13,018 bases of DNA. It comes from JBHIBA01 sp046758845 (lineage in GTDB: Bacteria; UBA8248; JACPRG01; G963555815). The stretch lies in assembly GCA_046758845.1 (NCBI GenBank), contig JBHIBA010000113.1, forward strand, positions 1 through 13,018, given 5' to 3'. Below the pieces are notes generated by a model, which saw only the letters and a list, made by a program, of their open reading frames with translations, did not search any database and was not told the DNA's origin. Below, in pieces: positions 1-5,814 of this stretch. Both the position numbers and the translations under genes were made by a program. How positions within the stretch are numbered: the first letter of the stretch is position 1; every line of letters begins with the position of its first letter.

Positions 1-2
1 CT

Positions 3-137
3 GCCGTCCCGATGGCCCGCGCGGGTGTAACGCTCGCCGTCAGCGGCCGGGGGAGGGCGGGGGACTGCGGCGATGCCTGTCTCCGCCCGGCGCCATTCGT
101 GCGGCGGCTTGTGGAGCAGTGTAAAGTCAAGCAATGA
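3..137 (+). other. possible 3' tail of a gene entering from the left
   Basis: The third forward frame is open from the window edge to a TGA at 135-137, giving 44 codons that end in RRLVEQCKVKQ. The stretch is GC-rich like the coding DNA elsewhere. The last ~37 bases of this frame lie inside the first copy of the 44-bp duplication, so the duplication may have copied the end of a gene. Another frame stays open to 122, so coding is not established. No function can be assigned. Confidence 0.2.
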
Positions 138-194
138 CCCCATCTGTGAAGCGGCGGCTTGTGGAGCAGTGTAAAGTCAAGCAATGACCCCATC
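101..194. repeat. tandem direct repeat, two identical 44-bp copies
   Basis: Positions 101-144 and 151-194 are identical over 44 bases. Each copy begins GCGGCGGCTTGTGGAGCAGT and ends AATGACCCCATC, and they are separated by 6 bases (TGTGAA), giving a 50-bp period. Only two copies are present. The unit contains the short TGACCCC string, which recurs at 961-967 and, inverted, at 1448-1454. This could be a slippage duplication of a gene end or part of a mobile-element remnant. Confidence 0.9.
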
Positions 195-329
195 CGGGAT
201 GTTAGTTATACCGAAAGGGTTGCCTTCTTCGGAGATCTCTTAGACGGCAATCGCCACAGTAGTTGGAGGGTTATATGGATCGATGTAAATAATGTTGGAT
301 TCGTAGGGATATTCTGATGGGAGGACATC

Positions 330-941
330 ATGACAAAGAAAGGTCAAACCAAGAAGGCCTCAGCTGCCAACTTGGAATCCCAGATCGAAGCCAAGCGATC
401 TGAGATAGTCGCCAGGATGAAGGAACTCAGGCGTAAGTTGGAGGCTGGCGACGACTCTGATCTTCTTGCCTGGGTCATCCCGGACGCATTGGCCTGCGCT
501 CATCGCCCACTTCGGCACCATCCTTGGTACGGAGGCAGTGGGCAGCCGATTCCTGGAGACGCGAAGCAGCTCATCTTGGACTGGGTCGAGCAGATTCGAA
601 TGGAAGGGATTGCCAGCATCATTAGCTTCATGCACGACCGCGATCTTCGATGCTATCAGGAGATCGACCTGGGTGGCCTGAACCTCACTACATTTCTGGA
701 GCACGAAGGGTTTAACGTGTGTCCCCTCCCTTGGCAGGACCCGGCTCACAGCAGGACGGACCCGGCCGTGAAGCGAAAAAAGCTTCTAAAGGTTAGGCAG
801 GATGCGCTTGAAGCTTACGATCGACTCCCGAAGCCCGTACTCTTGCTATGCAGCGCTGGGATCGACAGGTCGGCCCCCGTTGCCGCGTACCTGTGGAAGA
901 AGCGGGACCCCCACCCGGCGGAGCCCTTCGCCCGGAGGTGA
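330..941 (+). CDS. protein-tyrosine / dual-specificity phosphatase-like protein
   Basis: This is a 203-residue soluble protein. Residues 171-182 contain the P-loop CSAGIDRS, which fits the CX5R signature of cysteine phosphatases, with Cys174 as nucleophile and Arg180 as phosphate-binding residue. Asp137 in PLPWQDP is a good candidate for the general acid of the WPD-like loop. These points place it in the protein-tyrosine/dual-specificity phosphatase superfamily and predict dephosphorylation of an unknown phosphoprotein or other phosphoester. Residues ~13-40 are highly charged and probably helical or coiled coil. The ATG is preceded by GGAGG six bases upstream, a strong ribosome binding site. 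The chain ends only 23 residues after the catalytic Arg (RDPHPAEPFARR), which is short for the fold, so the end may be truncated. No adjacent kinase or substrate is seen. Confidence 0.7.
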   Translation: MTKKGQTKKASAANLESQIEAKRSEIVARMKELRRKLEAGDDSDLLAWVIPDALACAHRPLRHHPWYGGSGQPIPGDAKQLILDWVEQIRMEGIASIISFMHDRDLRCYQEIDLGGLNLTTFLEHEGFNVCPLPWQDPAHSRTDPAVKRKKLLKVRQDALEAYDRLPKPVLLLCSAGIDRSAPVAAYLWKKRDPHPAEPFARR

Positions 942-988
942 ACCCGGCTCATTCGAGCCCTGACCCCTTCCTCCCTTGCATCCCGTAG

Positions 989-1204
989 TTAGGCGGCCCC
1001 GATCTCAACAAACTCCCCCTCGGAGCTTGGCGGCGGCACGGGCAGCCCCTCCTGCCTGAGCCCCTCGATATGGAACTCGATCGCCTCGCGGATCAGCCGC
1101 AGCGCTTCATCCCGGGTCTCCCCGACCGCAATGCAACCCGGAAGGTCCGGGACATGCGCTCCCCAGCTGGTCTCGCCACGCTCGATCACTACCATGTACC
1201 GCAT
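989..1204 (-). CDS. hicB: HicB-family antitoxin, short form
   Basis: This is a 71-residue HicB-type antitoxin that should bind and neutralise the HicA ribonuclease encoded just upstream. The pattern MRYMVVIERGE, then GAHVPDLPGCIAVGET, then EALRLIREAIEFHIEGL is the usual HicB partial RNase H-like fold. The reading frame also allows a GTG at 1219 that overlaps the hicA stop. The ATG at 1204 is preferred because the family normally begins MxYxVVIE and because a GAGGTG ribosome binding site precedes it and overlaps the hicA stop. That arrangement implies translational coupling. The protein ends soon after the core domain (PPPSSEGEFVEIGAA), with no C-terminal helix-turn-helix or ribbon-helix-helix domain. 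Direct DNA binding by this HicB is therefore doubtful. Confidence 0.85.
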   Translation of the reverse strand: MRYMVVIERGETSWGAHVPDLPGCIAVGETRDEALRLIREAIEFHIEGLRQEGLPVPPPSSEGEFVEIGAA

Positions 1205-1215
1205 CGTCGCGCACC

Positions 1216-1404
1216 TCACTTTTTCAGACCCGCTTGCTTCAGGATGGAGTTCAGCGTGCCCGGCGGGACGTCAAGACTCGGCTTGCCAGCGACAGTCACA
1301 GTCCCTGCCTTGTTCGGATGCCTGTACTGTCGATGGCTGCCGCGGGTCCGCGCCAACCGCCACCCTTCCTCCTCCAGAAGCCGAATCAACTCCCCGACCT
1401 TCAA
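1216..1404 (-). CDS. hicA: HicA-family mRNA interferase toxin
   Basis: This 62-residue HicA toxin belongs to a dsRBD-like fold family that cleaves mRNA to arrest translation. The conserved catalytic-histidine motif is GSHRQYRHP (Gly22-Ser23-His24). It is preceded by VGELIRLLEEEGWRLARTRG and followed by the TVTVAGKPSLDVPPGTLNSILKQAGL tail, covering the full domain. Translation appears to start at a TTG (1404-1402) with GGGAGGG just upstream. A weak start codon is plausible for a toxin that must stay below its antitoxin. The order toxin then antitoxin on the minus strand is standard for hicAB, and the two genes nearly abut. A possible promoter is weak (TATCAA at 1483-1488 and AATATA at 1463-1468 on the plus strand, spacing only 14). 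Confidence 0.87.
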   Translation of the reverse strand: MKVGELIRLLEEEGWRLARTRGSHRQYRHPNKAGTVTVAGKPSLDVPPGTLNSILKQAGLKK

Positions 1405-1925
1405 GCGCCCTCCCGCATCGCCTCATTGTCGCCTAACTAAACAGGGGGGGGTCACGTCTTGAAATATAGGGTGAATTTCTCATATCAACCTGCGACAATT
1501 TCCTTTGGGTGCTCTTTCCGGCCGGAGCCCATTTGACCCCCTTCCAAGAGTTCTGTCAACAATTTTCTAATCCCCGCAAAGGGGTGCTGACGGCCATCCG
1601 CAGGGGCGAAAGGGCGGACCGCCGCTAGGCGGTGGCGTTTGCTCGCAGTTGATCACGTAAAGAAGAACATGGTGCCGCTGGGAACGACTCCACGGAAGGT
1701 CAGACAGGCGCCTACCGCAACTTGTTGACCCGCTCCAAGATGTGGGCTCAGTTGAGCATGACTTTTGTTTAGCTTTCGTGTATATTTCAGAAAAGGATTT
1801 AGAAGGCGGAGATGAAGGGAGAGCCACGAAGAATTCGAAAAGGGTCTGGGTATCTTGGTTTGGTGAGTGGGATTGGGGGGTTCGCTCGCGGGAGATGGGC
1901 CTTAACTATCAAAAAGTACGAAACG

Positions 1926-1976
1926 AAGCCAAAAAGTCGTTGAAAATCAATCAGTTAAGATTTGGCTTTTTGGCTT
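1926..1976. repeat. 11-bp inverted repeat around an AT-rich loop
   Basis: AAGCCAAAAAG (1926-1936) is the exact reverse complement of CTTTTTGGCTT (1966-1976), with 29 bases between the arms. Neither side is followed by a clear T-tract, so it is not a standard intrinsic terminator. It could be a recombination footprint, a protein-binding dyad or a folded RNA element. No gene borders it directly. Confidence 0.6.
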
Positions 1977-2062
1977 TCCAGGCGTTCGGGGGCGCTGGCG
2001 GGCGAGAGGTCATAGACCTCAAGCCGCAATTGGCGCCCGCAGCAGTGCGTGCGGTTGTTCGT

Positions 2063-2190
2063 CGTAGGGGCCGGTCGGAGCCTGCACTGAGCGAATGCGA
2101 AGTGTACCGGCCCGATTCTAAGAACCAACTACGAGCGGGCGAGGACACACGGCGGCCTTGGCCGCTGCTGGAAAAATCGCCGCCCCTACG
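2063..2190. repeat. compound intergenic repeat with 9-bp inverted ends
   Basis: CGTAGGGGC (2063-2071) and GCCCCTACG (2182-2190) are inverted copies bounding ~128 bp. Inside are GGCCGGT (2069-2075) paired with ACCGGCC (2106-2112), and the 14-base palindrome GCGGCCTTGGCCGC (2152-2165). The nested symmetry and the position between genes resemble multi-copy extragenic palindromes or miniature elements. Copy number cannot be judged from one window. Confidence 0.5.
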
Positions 2191-2300
2191 TCCAGAACAA
2201 GTTGGGCCCAGCAGTTCGATGGGACCGGTGGGGAGAAGGAGTCAGGGAAGGTAATCTTCGAGCCTCAGGAGCGAGGGGTCGAGGCAGGAGCCCGGGGCGT

Positions 2301-2329
2301 TTGACACCCACAGGGCCGGAAAATATCAT
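2301..2329 (+). promoter_or_regulatory. sigma-70-type promoter for the yhaM-like gene
   Basis: A perfect -35 box TTGACA (2301-2306) and a -10 box TATCAT (2324-2329, five of six consensus bases) are separated by exactly 17 bases. Transcription should start near 2336. This excludes the upstream in-frame ATGs at 2202 and 2328 as translation starts and supports the ATG at 2370. Confidence 0.8.
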
Positions 2330-2369
2330 GACGCATCCTGAAAGTTCTCCTTCCCCGGGGGAATCTCCC

Positions 2370-3401
2370 ATGAAATACATTCGCGACCTGGAGCCTGAAG
2401 ACCAGATCACCGGCTTCTATCGGGTGGCCGCCAAATACATGCGGGAGACCCGGACCGGGAAACCCTATCTGGACCTGCGCCTCATCGACAAGACCGGGGA
2501 AGTCCCCGCCAAGATGTGGGAAGACCCGGAGGGCAAGTGGGACGATTTCGGCCGGGGCGACGTGATCAAGGTGCAGGCGCGCGTGGACCTGTACGATAAC
2601 AAGCCCCAACTGATCCTCCAGCGCGTTCGAGCGATCACGGAGGAGGACCGGGAGCGGGATTTCGATCCGTCCCGCCTCACGGAGACGACGGATTACGACG
2701 CCGAAGCCATGTGGGAAGAGCTCCTGGAGTTGGCCGCGGGCATCGGTCCTCCCCTGGATTCCCTCGTCCAGGCCGTCCTGGAAGAGAAACGGGAGGCCTT
2801 TCGTCTGGCTCCGGCCTCGGTGTACCTCCATCACCCCTATTTGGGAGGGCTCCTAGAGCACACCCTGAGCGTCACGCGGACCTGCGAGTACCTTGCGGGC
2901 AAGTATCCCGTCCGCCGCGACCTCCTGTTGGCCGGCTCCATACTTCATGACATCGGCAAGGTGGAAGAGATTCGCCCGTACCCCGAGCAGGAATACACCG
3001 CTTCGGGCAAACTCATCGGCCACATCGTCCAGGGTTGGCAGATTGTGCAGGATAAGGCGCGTGAGCTGGGGACGGTGGACGAAGAAAGGCTGATGCTGCT
3101 GGGCCACTTGATCCTCAGTCACCAGGGACGGCCCGAGTGGAGTTCTCCCCGCGTGCCGCAAACGCTAGAGGCTTTGGTCCTCCATTACGCCGACGACCTG
3201 GACGCGAAGGTTCAGATGTTCTGCCGCGCCGTGGACCGGGACATGCAGGAAGGGGACTTCACCGCCCGGCACCGCGCGATGGCCCGGGAGCTTTTCAAAC
3301 CCACCTACCTGTCCGTTCGGGAAGAGCGTAAGGAGGCATCCCCTGCGCCGCCGGGGCCCGCCCCGGGATCAGAGTTAGAAAAGCCGCCATCGGGGTCGTG
3401 A
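2370..3401 (+). CDS. yhaM: YhaM-type 3'-5' exoribonuclease (OB-fold + HD domain)
   Basis: This 343-residue cytoplasmic nuclease matches the YhaM family, metal-dependent 3'-5' exonucleases that trim RNA (and DNA in some members). Residues ~1-90 form an OB-fold nucleic-acid-binding module (QITGFYRV, GKPYLDLRLIDKTGEVPAKMW, VIKVQARVDLY). Residues ~150-310 form an HD hydrolase domain. Its probable metal ligands are His164 in LLEHT, His193-Asp194 in ILHDIGK, His218, His246/His251 in GHLILSH, and Asp275/Asp276 in LHYADD. The order, spacing and ~310-residue core fit the family. The proline-rich tail after ~320 is unconserved. The ATG at 2370 follows a GGGGGA ribosome binding site and lies downstream of the mapped promoter. 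Upstream in-frame ATGs fall before or inside the -10 box. The next gene converges on it, so it is probably monocistronic. Confidence 0.9.
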   Translation: MKYIRDLEPEDQITGFYRVAAKYMRETRTGKPYLDLRLIDKTGEVPAKMWEDPEGKWDDFGRGDVIKVQARVDLYDNKPQLILQRVRAITEEDRERDFDPSRLTETTDYDAEAMWEELLELAAGIGPPLDSLVQAVLEEKREAFRLAPASVYLHHPYLGGLLEHTLSVTRTCEYLAGKYPVRRDLLLAGSILHDIGKVEEIRPYPEQEYTASGKLIGHIVQGWQIVQDKARELGTVDEERLMLLGHLILSHQGRPEWSSPRVPQTLEALVLHYADDLDAKVQMFCRAVDRDMQEGDFTARHRAMARELFKPTYLSVREERKEASPAPPGPAPGSELEKPPSGS

Positions 3402-3433
3402 ATGGCGGGTGGCTCTTCCCGTTCCCCGGCGAT

Positions 3434-3475
3434 AAAAAAACCCTCGCTCGGACGCGCGGCGGGCCGGCGAGGGTT
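3434..3475 (-). terminator. rho-independent terminator of the zinc-ribbon gene
   Basis: AACCCTCGC (3439-3447) pairs perfectly with GCGAGGGTT (3467-3475) around a GC-rich loop. On the minus strand the stem is followed by a run of T residues, seen as the A-run at 3434-3440 on the plus strand. It lies 25 bases past the stop of the minus-strand gene ending at 3500. There is no T-run on the plus side, so it should work mainly on minus-strand transcripts. Confidence 0.85.
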
Positions 3476-3499
3476 CAGTCGTCCGGGAGAGAGAACGGC

Positions 3500-3724
3500 T
3501 CAGGAATCGACGAACGCTATCGTCTTCTCTTCGTTCCTGACTTCCGCCCACTCTTTGGGACCGAAGGGCAGGTTTGCACTTCGAGCCCGGTTGGCGATGA
3601 TTATCGGGTCCAGGATCTCACCGCAGCACAGGCAGTGCCATCCGTAGAAAGACCCTGCGAGGTCCGTCCCGAAGCCGTAATGTTTGAAGTTGGTCATCAG
3701 ACCTTCGCATTTCGGGCATTTCAT
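3500..3724 (-). CDS. small zinc-ribbon protein
   Basis: This 74-residue protein opens with MKCPKCEG and continues to WHCLCCGEILDP. Cys3/Cys6 and Cys31/Cys34 form two CX2C knuckles of a zinc ribbon, with an extra Cys33 between the second pair. Similar one-domain zinc-ribbon proteins of 60-80 residues, with the pattern of two knuckles followed by a DP-I-I stretch, are familiar in Desulfobacterota and Nitrospirota. Their function is unknown, though nucleic-acid or protein binding is usual for the fold. The ATG has a G-rich ribosome binding site nine bases upstream. The leader contains a short hairpin with a four-base loop (3751-3766, GAGCCG/CGGCTC). The gene converges on the yhaM-like gene and ends at a clear terminator. 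That dedicated terminator and the four cysteines make it a real gene rather than a chance frame. Confidence 0.8.
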   Translation of the reverse strand: MKCPKCEGLMTNFKHYGFGTDLAGSFYGWHCLCCGEILDPIIIANRARSANLPFGPKEWAEVRNEEKTIAFVDS

Positions 3725-3948
3725 GTTGGGTTACCCCCCTGTCAGGGCGAGAGCCGGAAACGGCTCGGGCCCTAAGAAAGATTCATAGTCTCCCGCAGGG
3801 GTCGGAGGGCCGCGTGTTCTCAGGCCACGGCTGTGGCCCGATTCGGTTCAAGCTTCGCTGAACGAAACGCGTTCCCGGTCCTTCCCCATTCCTGCTGGTT
3901 GAGAGCCAATCCGGCCCGACACCTCTTTGCACCGGTGTAAACCCGGAG

Positions 3949-4401
3949 TTAACGGATAAATTCCTTGAGCACGCCCTCCTCGGAAGCCCGGCTCGCCAAG
4001 TGGACCAGTTCGCCCACTGAGTGGGCGGAAAGGGCCTTGTCGATGGCCCCCTGGATCTCCTTCCAGATGGGGATCTGGTAGCAACAGTCGGCCCTTCCGC
4101 AGGCGCCTTCAAAGGGGATGCAATCGTGGACCACGATGGGGCCATCGACCGCCTCAATCACCTCCTTGAAGGAAATCTCGAAGGGATCCCGCCCAAGGCT
4201 GTACCCTCCGCCGGGGCCGTAAGTCAACCTGACGTATCCGCGATGAACCAGCGGGCGCAGGATCGTTTCCAGGAAATTTCCCGGCACACGCTCTCTTTCT
4301 GCGATCTCGGCCAGCGGTGATACCTTGCCGTCGGGAAGGGCCGCCAGGAATCCGATGGCCCTCAGGGCATAGTCCGCCTTCCGGCTTATCTGCATCTGCA
4401 T
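3949..4401 (-). CDS. Rrf2-family transcriptional regulator, likely Fe-S binding
   Basis: This 150-residue regulator has the Rrf2/IscR winged-helix layout. The start MQMQISRKADYALRA leads into the helix-turn-helix (LAEIAERERVPGNFLETILRPL, ~30-51), then the wing YGPGGGYSLGRDP (61-73). The dimerisation helix follows the cysteine loop. Cys94, Cys101, Cys106 and Cys107 lie in the loop where IscR and NsrR ligate a [2Fe-2S] cluster, so sensing of iron-sulfur, redox or NO state is likely. The spacing differs from IscR (CX6CX4CC here), so the exact sensor class is open. The ATG at 4401 is used because the family motif begins there and AAGGGAC sits upstream. The frame continues to 4446 without family similarity. 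No Fe-S assembly genes adjoin it, so its main target may be itself or distant operons. Confidence 0.88.
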   Translation of the reverse strand: MQMQISRKADYALRAIGFLAALPDGKVSPLAEIAERERVPGNFLETILRPLVHRGYVRLTYGPGGGYSLGRDPFEISFKEVIEAVDGPIVVHDCIPFEGACGRADCCYQIPIWKEIQGAIDKALSAHSVGELVHLASRASEEGVLKEFIR

Positions 4402-4429
4402 CGCCTTGTCCCTTCTGTAACAGAAAGCA

Positions 4430-4442
4430 GACCTATTTAGTC
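4430..4442 (-). promoter_or_regulatory. IscR-like dyad operator at the rrf2 transcription start
   Basis: Read on the minus strand, GACTAAATAGGTC is an imperfect dyad (GAC/GTC ends). It matches 11 of 13 positions of the core GACTRWWWTAGTC of the described IscR type 1 motif and is preceded by ATAT as that motif is by ATA. It overlaps the start predicted from the promoter at 4449-4477, as expected for autorepression by the product of this gene. That it is bound by this protein is inference. Confidence 0.5.
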
Positions 4443-4448
4443 GCATAT

Positions 4449-4477
4449 AAACTATGACGTATTTCCCGCCCTGTCAA
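4449..4477 (-). promoter_or_regulatory. putative promoter of the Rrf2-family gene
   Basis: On the minus strand a perfect -35 TTGACA (plus-strand 4472-4477) is followed after 17 bases by TAGTTT (4449-4454), only three of six -10 consensus bases. The weak -10 fits a regulated promoter. The start would fall near 4442, inside the dyad. Confidence 0.55.
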
Positions 4478-4552
4478 GCCGAAATGTACCCCGGGTCGAG
4501 AAGGGCCCGCCGCCTCGGCCAACAGCGGCCGCTAGAAGAAAAGGGGCCGCGA

Positions 4553-5773
4553 TCACCGTTGACGGACGTTCCGCCGGCCCTTTTCGGACAAGAGATCGGA
4601 CACCTTGAACACGGGCGACTTGAGGCCCGAAAGAGATTGGGCTGTCTTTGCGGACATGCCTTTTCGCTGGATGAGCACCTTCAACGAGCCCCCCAGCCCG
4701 CCGGGGAGAAGGAGGTTTTTCAGGGCCAGGTTGCGGTAAAGCGCCTTGAGGCTTGCCTCGCCCCCGCCGGGGGGAACCGGACGGACCTGTTCGGCGAGCC
4801 GTAGACCCATCAGAAAGTGGTGTTGGTCCGTGAACCCGACGGGCTCCACTCCCGCCTTGTGTCCAGCCGCGGCGAGAGCGGTGAAATCCACGTGGGCGGT
4901 GACGTCTTGCTCGCCCACTCGGGCGTAGGGGTCCGGATACGCCCGGTGCCGATGGTAGCACATCAACGTTCCGCCGCCTGCAACCCGGTGGGGCGCGTAA
5001 AGCTCCGCAGCCGGATATCCGTAATCGAGCGTGAGGACGAACCCCCGTTCCAGCCTCCGGCCGATCTCTTCCATCAGTTCTACCGCAGCCAGGTTGACCT
5101 CGGCCCGTCCCTTTTCGTCTCCGTTGGCCAGATCGACGCCCAGAGCGTCGAAGTAGGCGGCCAGGGCGGGCGTGGAGGGTTCCCCCAATTCTTCCCAGAA
5201 TCGTTCTCCGGAGGCCCGGACGTAAACCTCCAGAAGCCCGCCCCCCGTGGGGCAGACCCGGTGAACGGGGAAGGCATCGAACAGTTCATTGGAGAACACC
5301 ACCCCCGCCCCGCCGGCGGGGACCTCATCGAACGAGGCCGCCCACCAAACGCGGCCGCGCCAGGAATCGCCCTCCGAATCCAGCCCTTCCCGCAGGTCTT
5401 TGAGACGGTCGGGGCTTTGTTCAACGGCCATGTATGCGGTGGTGGACAGGCACTCGGGCGCGTCCTGCTCCAGGGCGCGAAGGATGTCCCGGCAGAGCAG
5501 GCCCCGGCCCGCGCCCAGCTCGACGATCCGGAAATCCCGCGGCTCATCCAGGATTCGCCACATTTCCGCGAACTGCCGGGCCAGACTCCTTCCGAAGGCT
5601 TCGCTGACGTCGGGGCTGGTGTAGTAATCCCGATTCCGCATCTCCGGCGGGATACGCCCCATGTAGTAGCCTTCCCCCGGGTCATAGAGAGCGCGTTCCA
5701 TGAAGCGGGCGAAGGGGATGCGTCCCCCCCCGATTTCCTCGGCGATTTTCTGCGCGAGGGGGGTGGGTTCCAT
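4553..5773 (-). CDS. MidA-type class I SAM-dependent methyltransferase
   Basis: This 406-residue protein belongs to the MidA/NDUFAF7 family (formerly DUF185), Rossmann-fold protein methyltransferases. The mitochondrial member methylates an arginine of a complex I subunit; bacterial substrates are mostly unknown. Visible signatures are MERALYDPGEGYYM (~25-38), YYTSPDVSEAFG (50-61), the SAM-binding VELGAGRG (84-91), SNELFDAFPVHR (161-172), TLDYGYP (248-254) and YHRHRAYPDPYARVG to VTAHVDFTAL (273-300). These are the family hallmarks in the correct order and at usual length. The ATG at 5773 is chosen because homology starts there. Its upstream sequence has no clear ribosome binding site. The gene begins 41 bp past the carboxypeptidase stop, so it is probably cotranscribed and translated less efficiently. 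Confidence 0.9.
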   Translation of the reverse strand: MEPTPLAQKIAEEIGGGRIPFARFMERALYDPGEGYYMGRIPPEMRNRDYYTSPDVSEAFGRSLARQFAEMWRILDEPRDFRIVELGAGRGLLCRDILRALEQDAPECLSTTAYMAVEQSPDRLKDLREGLDSEGDSWRGRVWWAASFDEVPAGGAGVVFSNELFDAFPVHRVCPTGGGLLEVYVRASGERFWEELGEPSTPALAAYFDALGVDLANGDEKGRAEVNLAAVELMEEIGRRLERGFVLTLDYGYPAAELYAPHRVAGGGTLMCYHRHRAYPDPYARVGEQDVTAHVDFTALAAAGHKAGVEPVGFTDQHHFLMGLRLAEQVRPVPPGGGEASLKALYRNLALKNLLLPGGLGGSLKVLIQRKGMSAKTAQSLSGLKSPVFKVSDLLSEKGRRNVRQR

Positions 5774-5814
5774 TGGAGAGAGCCGAAAGAAGGGAACGGA
5801 CTGGCGGAGACCGA

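Larger units (their letters stand above)
986..1439. repeat. 10-bp inverted repeat bracketing hicAB
   Basis: TAGTTAGGCG at 986-995 and its exact reverse complement CGCCTAACTA at 1430-1439 flank the toxin-antitoxin pair. The left copy overlaps the hicB stop codon and the right copy lies ~25 bp upstream of hicA. They contain GTTAGGC and GCCTAAC, which match the integron core-site consensus GTTRRRY/RYYYAAC. Outside them a second inverted pair, TGACCCC (961-967) and GGGGTCA (1448-1454), is also present. No complete attC site was found. Confidence 0.65.
1455..2300. other. gene-poor spacer with palindromes and repeat-like DNA
   Basis: No credible gene is visible in these ~850 bp. A 170-codon open frame (1742-2254) has no ribosome binding site, domain or consistent codon use and crosses the repeats. 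Short hairpins occur at 1572-1584 (CCCC/GGGG) and 1618-1633 (ACCGCC/GGCGGT), a long-armed palindrome at 1926-1976, and a compound repeat at 2063-2190. The TTGACA-like TGTCAA at 1554-1559 could serve minus-strand transcription towards hicAB, but its partner is poor. Confidence 0.6.

Noticed and set aside
101..194. CRISPR array
   Set aside because: There are only two 44-bp copies, and the spacer is 6 bp, far too short. No cas gene is visible.
986..1560. complete integron attC site beside hicAB
   Set aside because: GCCTAAC is present at 1431-1437, but no GTTRRRY partner with a central palindrome follows within ~130 bp, and the other flank gives only a poor GTTCACC match.
1742..2254. 170-codon plus-strand ORF
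   Set aside because: It has no ribosome binding site or domain, the codon use is inconsistent, and it runs through palindromes and the compound repeat.
3434..3475. terminator for the plus-strand exonuclease gene
   Set aside because: The T-tract exists only on the minus-strand side. After the stem the plus strand reads CAGTC.
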